From contig JBAIAC010000040.1 in NCBI GenBank assembly GCA_037349315.1, forward strand, positions 12,542,001 through 12,606,000: a stretch of 64,000 nt of DNA, read 5' to 3'. Below the pieces are notes generated by a model that searched no databases, was not told the origin of the DNA, and saw only the letters and a list, made by a program, of their open reading frames with translations. This DNA is from Chelydra serpentina (taxonomy: Eukaryota; Chordata; Testudines; Chelydridae). Positions 61,392-64,000 of the stretch are shown here, piece by piece. The translations under genes were made by a program, and so were the position numbers. Every line of letters starts with the position of its first letter. The stretch's first letter is position 1.

Positions 61392-61419
61392 TGTTTACTG
61401 AAACTTTGCACTGAGACCT

Positions 61420-62050
61420 GTACTGCTTTTAAGACTGTTTTGTTGCAAATCATCTGTTTGGAGGAAAGTAATTTTCTGGAACTCCACTGTTGTACTATTT
61501 GAGAAAGAGGTATGATGGCACCTGACTGTCTAAATTAGACAAAATTTGCATCATACATCGTTTGTGATGATAACCCTGCAATTTGAAGCCCTTTAAGAGA
61601 GAAAGACACTCTTTATTCTTACCTATGCTATACAATGGTTGCAAGCCTCTGTCCCTTGATAGTTGCATGTAGTTCTGTTGATAATGATTTTCCCCCATTA
61701 CCCACATCGTCTGTGGATAGGTCACAAAAGACAAAGAGGGTGGATCATTGACTCCTACAGTCATGCTTCCTCCCGTTCCCTTTAGCACTATGCCAAGTCA
61801 GCAGGTGGCTGCTAATGTCAGTGCACCAGTACAAATGGTGCCTTGTCCTTCAGGTGCACTTTCTGCTTGCGCCTGTCAGCCTGCATGGGGATGTCTGACC
61901 GTGGTGTAGCCCAGCCAGCTCACCCCCCCCCCCCCCCCCCCCAGCCGTGCATAGGACCTGCCAGGTCTCTGGCTGATCTCCTGCACGGCCTGGAGGTCTG
62001 GTAACAGCTTACAGCTCTATGCAGGGGGGAGAGGGGGGTGCTCCCAGCCC
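61420..62050. other. Intergenic sequence downstream of BRI3BP
   Basis: No gene seen. GC content rises from about 61750. A run of 20 C lies at 61923-61942. Confidence 0.6.
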
Positions 62051-62510
62051 AGGCTGAGCCAGCTCTCCCTGGGTTGGCTGGGGTAGACAGGCCATCATGT
62101 GTGACATCTGTCTAGCGGGGCTCCCTGCTGGCGGTTTGGCTAGGCAGGCCGGCCGGCTTGCCCCCGCTGAACCGCCGCGGAGCGAACAGCTGCTGCGCCC
62201 GCGCCAGCGGCCTAGCTCTGACTGACTGGCGGGAGGAGGGGGCGGCCTGTCCACGAGGGCCGGGGCCTATCGCAGCCCGAGCTAGGACCTCACACCGCAC
62301 GGGCACGCGCCGGAGACAACGCGCGACCAACGGCCGGCTGCACGCGGGAATTTCAAACCCCCCTGAGCCCCGCCCGACCAATCCCTCTCAGCGAGCTCCC
62401 AACTCTTCACCTTCTTCTCTGACGTTGGAGGAGGGGTGAAATTACCTGGCGGGAGGGAAGCTAAGCGGGATCCTTTGAGTGTGGTCCTTGGAGGGGAGAC
62501 CAAAGGGGGT
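62050..62510 (-). promoter_or_regulatory. CpG island without a recognised gene; minus-strand promoter-like
   Basis: Dense CpG. Read on the minus strand, an inverted CCAAT (ATTGG, 62382-62378), a GC box (62375-62368), a CHR-like TTTGAA (62357-62352) and an E2F-like TTCCCGC (62350-62344) follow in order within 40 bp, the pattern of cell-cycle-regulated promoters. No coding exon recognised on either strand. It could start a non-coding transcript running toward BRI3BP, or be a non-coding first exon of the next gene. Confidence 0.5.
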
Positions 62511-64000
62511 AAGGTGATAGAGCCAGGGAGGCTTTCTGCATTGTGTCTTTAGAGAAACTTGTCCCCGTCTAGGGGACAGGGAAAGCTGTACCACCCTGCG
62601 GATGGGTCTTCCTGAGGAGCAGGGCAGTGTTGTAATTCTCTTGATCTTAATATCTCTCAGTATTTGATGGTTTTATTAAAGCCCCCTGTCATGCTGTCTG
62701 GCTCATCCTCCTCCCCCCCCAAAAAACCCCACCCCCTGGACAGGCAGCAAGCCGGAGCTAGGTCATGGTAAGAGCTGCCCAGCTCCCTGTGGAGAGCCAG
62801 GGTCCCTCCATCTGTCCTGGGCAGGGGGCCATGGTGCCCGAGAGCATCCCCTGTCCCCGCCTGTGGGGGGTAGGAATGATTCCTGTTCCTGAATTCATAA
62901 GTTCAGAGCAAACATTTTCAAAGTTATGAAGCAAAATTTACATATTTTCTTATAGCCTGGAATACCAACATTACAAGGGAGATTAATGCATGCAGCAATT
63001 TACAAGCATTTCATAGAGTCTAAACACTAAATACATTCTTATAAGACTAATACCTATTTTGAGCAAAACTGCCACACCTGGTCTGGTCTCCAGCTATGAG
63101 GTTGTCAGTTCTTAACTAATGCTTGTAGGCTGGGTAAAAGCTGGCATCTGGCCTGCCAGCGTTACACGGAGCTCCTGGAAGCATGTGATTAGGTGAGAAT
63201 ATCACCTTTTAAACAAAAACAGTAAATTTCTAGTTCTCATGGTTGTGGAGAAAAGCTTGACAATGTGACCATGCACTACAAAGCTTCAAAAAACAGAAAC
63301 CAAATAAAAAGAACTCCCATTTAAAAAAAAAAAAATCTCATGATTTTTGGAGGTGTCTGACTTGTGATTTTTGAACACTTGGGGGTTGGCAATGTGGCAT
63401 AGGTACATGTGAGAACAGAGATGTTTGCTTACTTTTCAGCATTAACAGTTTCATCCCACTGGTATCTTGCTGTCCCCATTTGTATCCATCTGTGGCTCTT
63501 TTTTACACTTAGATCATGCAGGCAAAGGATGCCTTGTGTTTGTACAGTGCCTAGCACAGAGGGGTATTATGCCAGTTTGTTTCCAGTGATCGCGGTTCAG
63601 TGTTATTGTATTCATATGATTTGTAGTTTGCAGTGTGGTTGTAGCTGTTGGTCCCAGGATATTAGAGAGACAAGGTGGGTGAGGTCATATCTTTTATTGG
63701 ACCAACTTCTGTTGATGAAAGCCCCAATGGATTCAAATCTCATGAGCATGGTGTGCACACTAAGTGGATTCTATGTGGACAACACATCTTGAAGAAACAG
63801 TTACTTTGCGTGACTTTGAGTAACAATTCTTTCATCTACTAGCACAGTCAACTCCACCCTTCATCCTTCCAAGGTGGATAAACTTTGCTTAAGTTCCATT
63901 GCAATCCAGGGGGCTATTCACACACCTATTTCTGATTCCAAAATGCGATACTGAGCTGGCCATTTGTCAGGAACCTGAGGGCTCCAATTAGTTGCATTGC
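62511..64000. other. Right-edge region
   Basis: No gene recognised. A 127-codon open frame at 63409-63792 has no domain and overlaps repeats. About 63200-63390 resembles an unclassified turtle repeat (CTCATGATTTTTGGAGG). About 63520-63580 (TTTGTACAGTGCCTAGCACA) looks like an L2-type LINE tail. Confidence 0.55.
63636..63722 (+). repeat. Unclassified interspersed repeat, copy B
   Basis: GTTGGTCCCAGGATATTAGA, GAGACAAGGTGGGTGAGG and TTTTATTGGACCAACTTCTG; inverse of the copy at 49529-49600. Confidence 0.7.

Larger units (their letters stand above)
57039..61410 (+). other. BRI3BP: Probable long BRI3BP 3' UTR
   Basis: 4.4 kb of AT-rich sequence after the stop codon, with no coding frame and only one recognisable repeat (60105-60310). 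It is far poorer in repeats than the introns, which suggests transcribed, constrained sequence. Possible polyadenylation sites are listed separately. An AATAAA at 57039-57044 abuts the stop and is too close to act. The true end is uncertain. Confidence 0.55.

Noticed and set aside
62511..64000. First coding exon of DHX37, which I recall as a neighbour of BRI3BP in human
   Set aside because: I looked for its basic N-terminal sequence on both strands near the 62-kb CpG island and found nothing similar.

Overview
The window is nuclear DNA of a vertebrate, very probably a turtle (Testudines). It holds two split protein-coding genes with GT-AG introns, CpG-island promoters, and interspersed repeats of a turtle-like kind: CR1 LINE ends, MIR/CORE-like SINEs, L2-like LINE pieces, and several short DNA transposons and retroposons that I recognise as typical of turtle genomes (for example the short element ending TAGGGTGACCAG...). 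There is no prokaryotic, viral or CRISPR content. The species cannot be named from the sequence alone.

Region 1 (1-48320, minus strand): AACS, acetoacetyl-CoA synthetase, transcribed right to left. I placed 16 coding exons by hand. They run from the start codon at 48320 to the exon at 353-411. All exon junctions keep one reading frame and give 554 codons plus one base. The rest, probably two exons with the C-terminal subdomain, lies left of base 1. Introns range from 157 bp (intron 11) to 11.3 kb (intron 4) and carry nearly all the repeats. Intron 9 has a GC-AG boundary. Intron 1 starts with a minisatellite of about 75 bp per unit.

Region 2 (48321-53653): the intergenic space between two divergent CpG-island promoters. 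It holds several DNA-transposon remnants, an isolated cluster of CCAAT boxes at 51.06-51.24 kb, and a GT-rich minisatellite that abuts the BRI3BP promoter.

Region 3 (53654-57038, plus strand): BRI3BP, BRI3-binding protein, complete in three coding exons (241 aa). A long AT-rich 3' untranslated region probably follows, to about 61.4 kb. AACS and BRI3BP are neighbours in human too, which supports both identifications. Here they are head to head, whereas I recall them in the same direction in human.

Region 4 (61.5-64.0 kb): a CpG island at about 62.1-62.5 kb has no recognisable coding exon. Its CCAAT/GC-box/CHR/E2F-like motifs read as a minus-strand promoter that could drive a transcript antisense to the BRI3BP 3' end. 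The remainder is repeat-derived.

AACS is a cytosolic enzyme that activates acetoacetate to acetoacetyl-CoA for sterol and fatty-acid synthesis. BRI3BP is a small multi-pass membrane protein. I see no functional link between them beyond being neighbours. I found no new protein system. The most noteworthy items are the gene orientation, the GC-AG intron, promoter-linked minisatellites, several transposons with intact target-site duplications, and two regulatory-looking islands without a gene.
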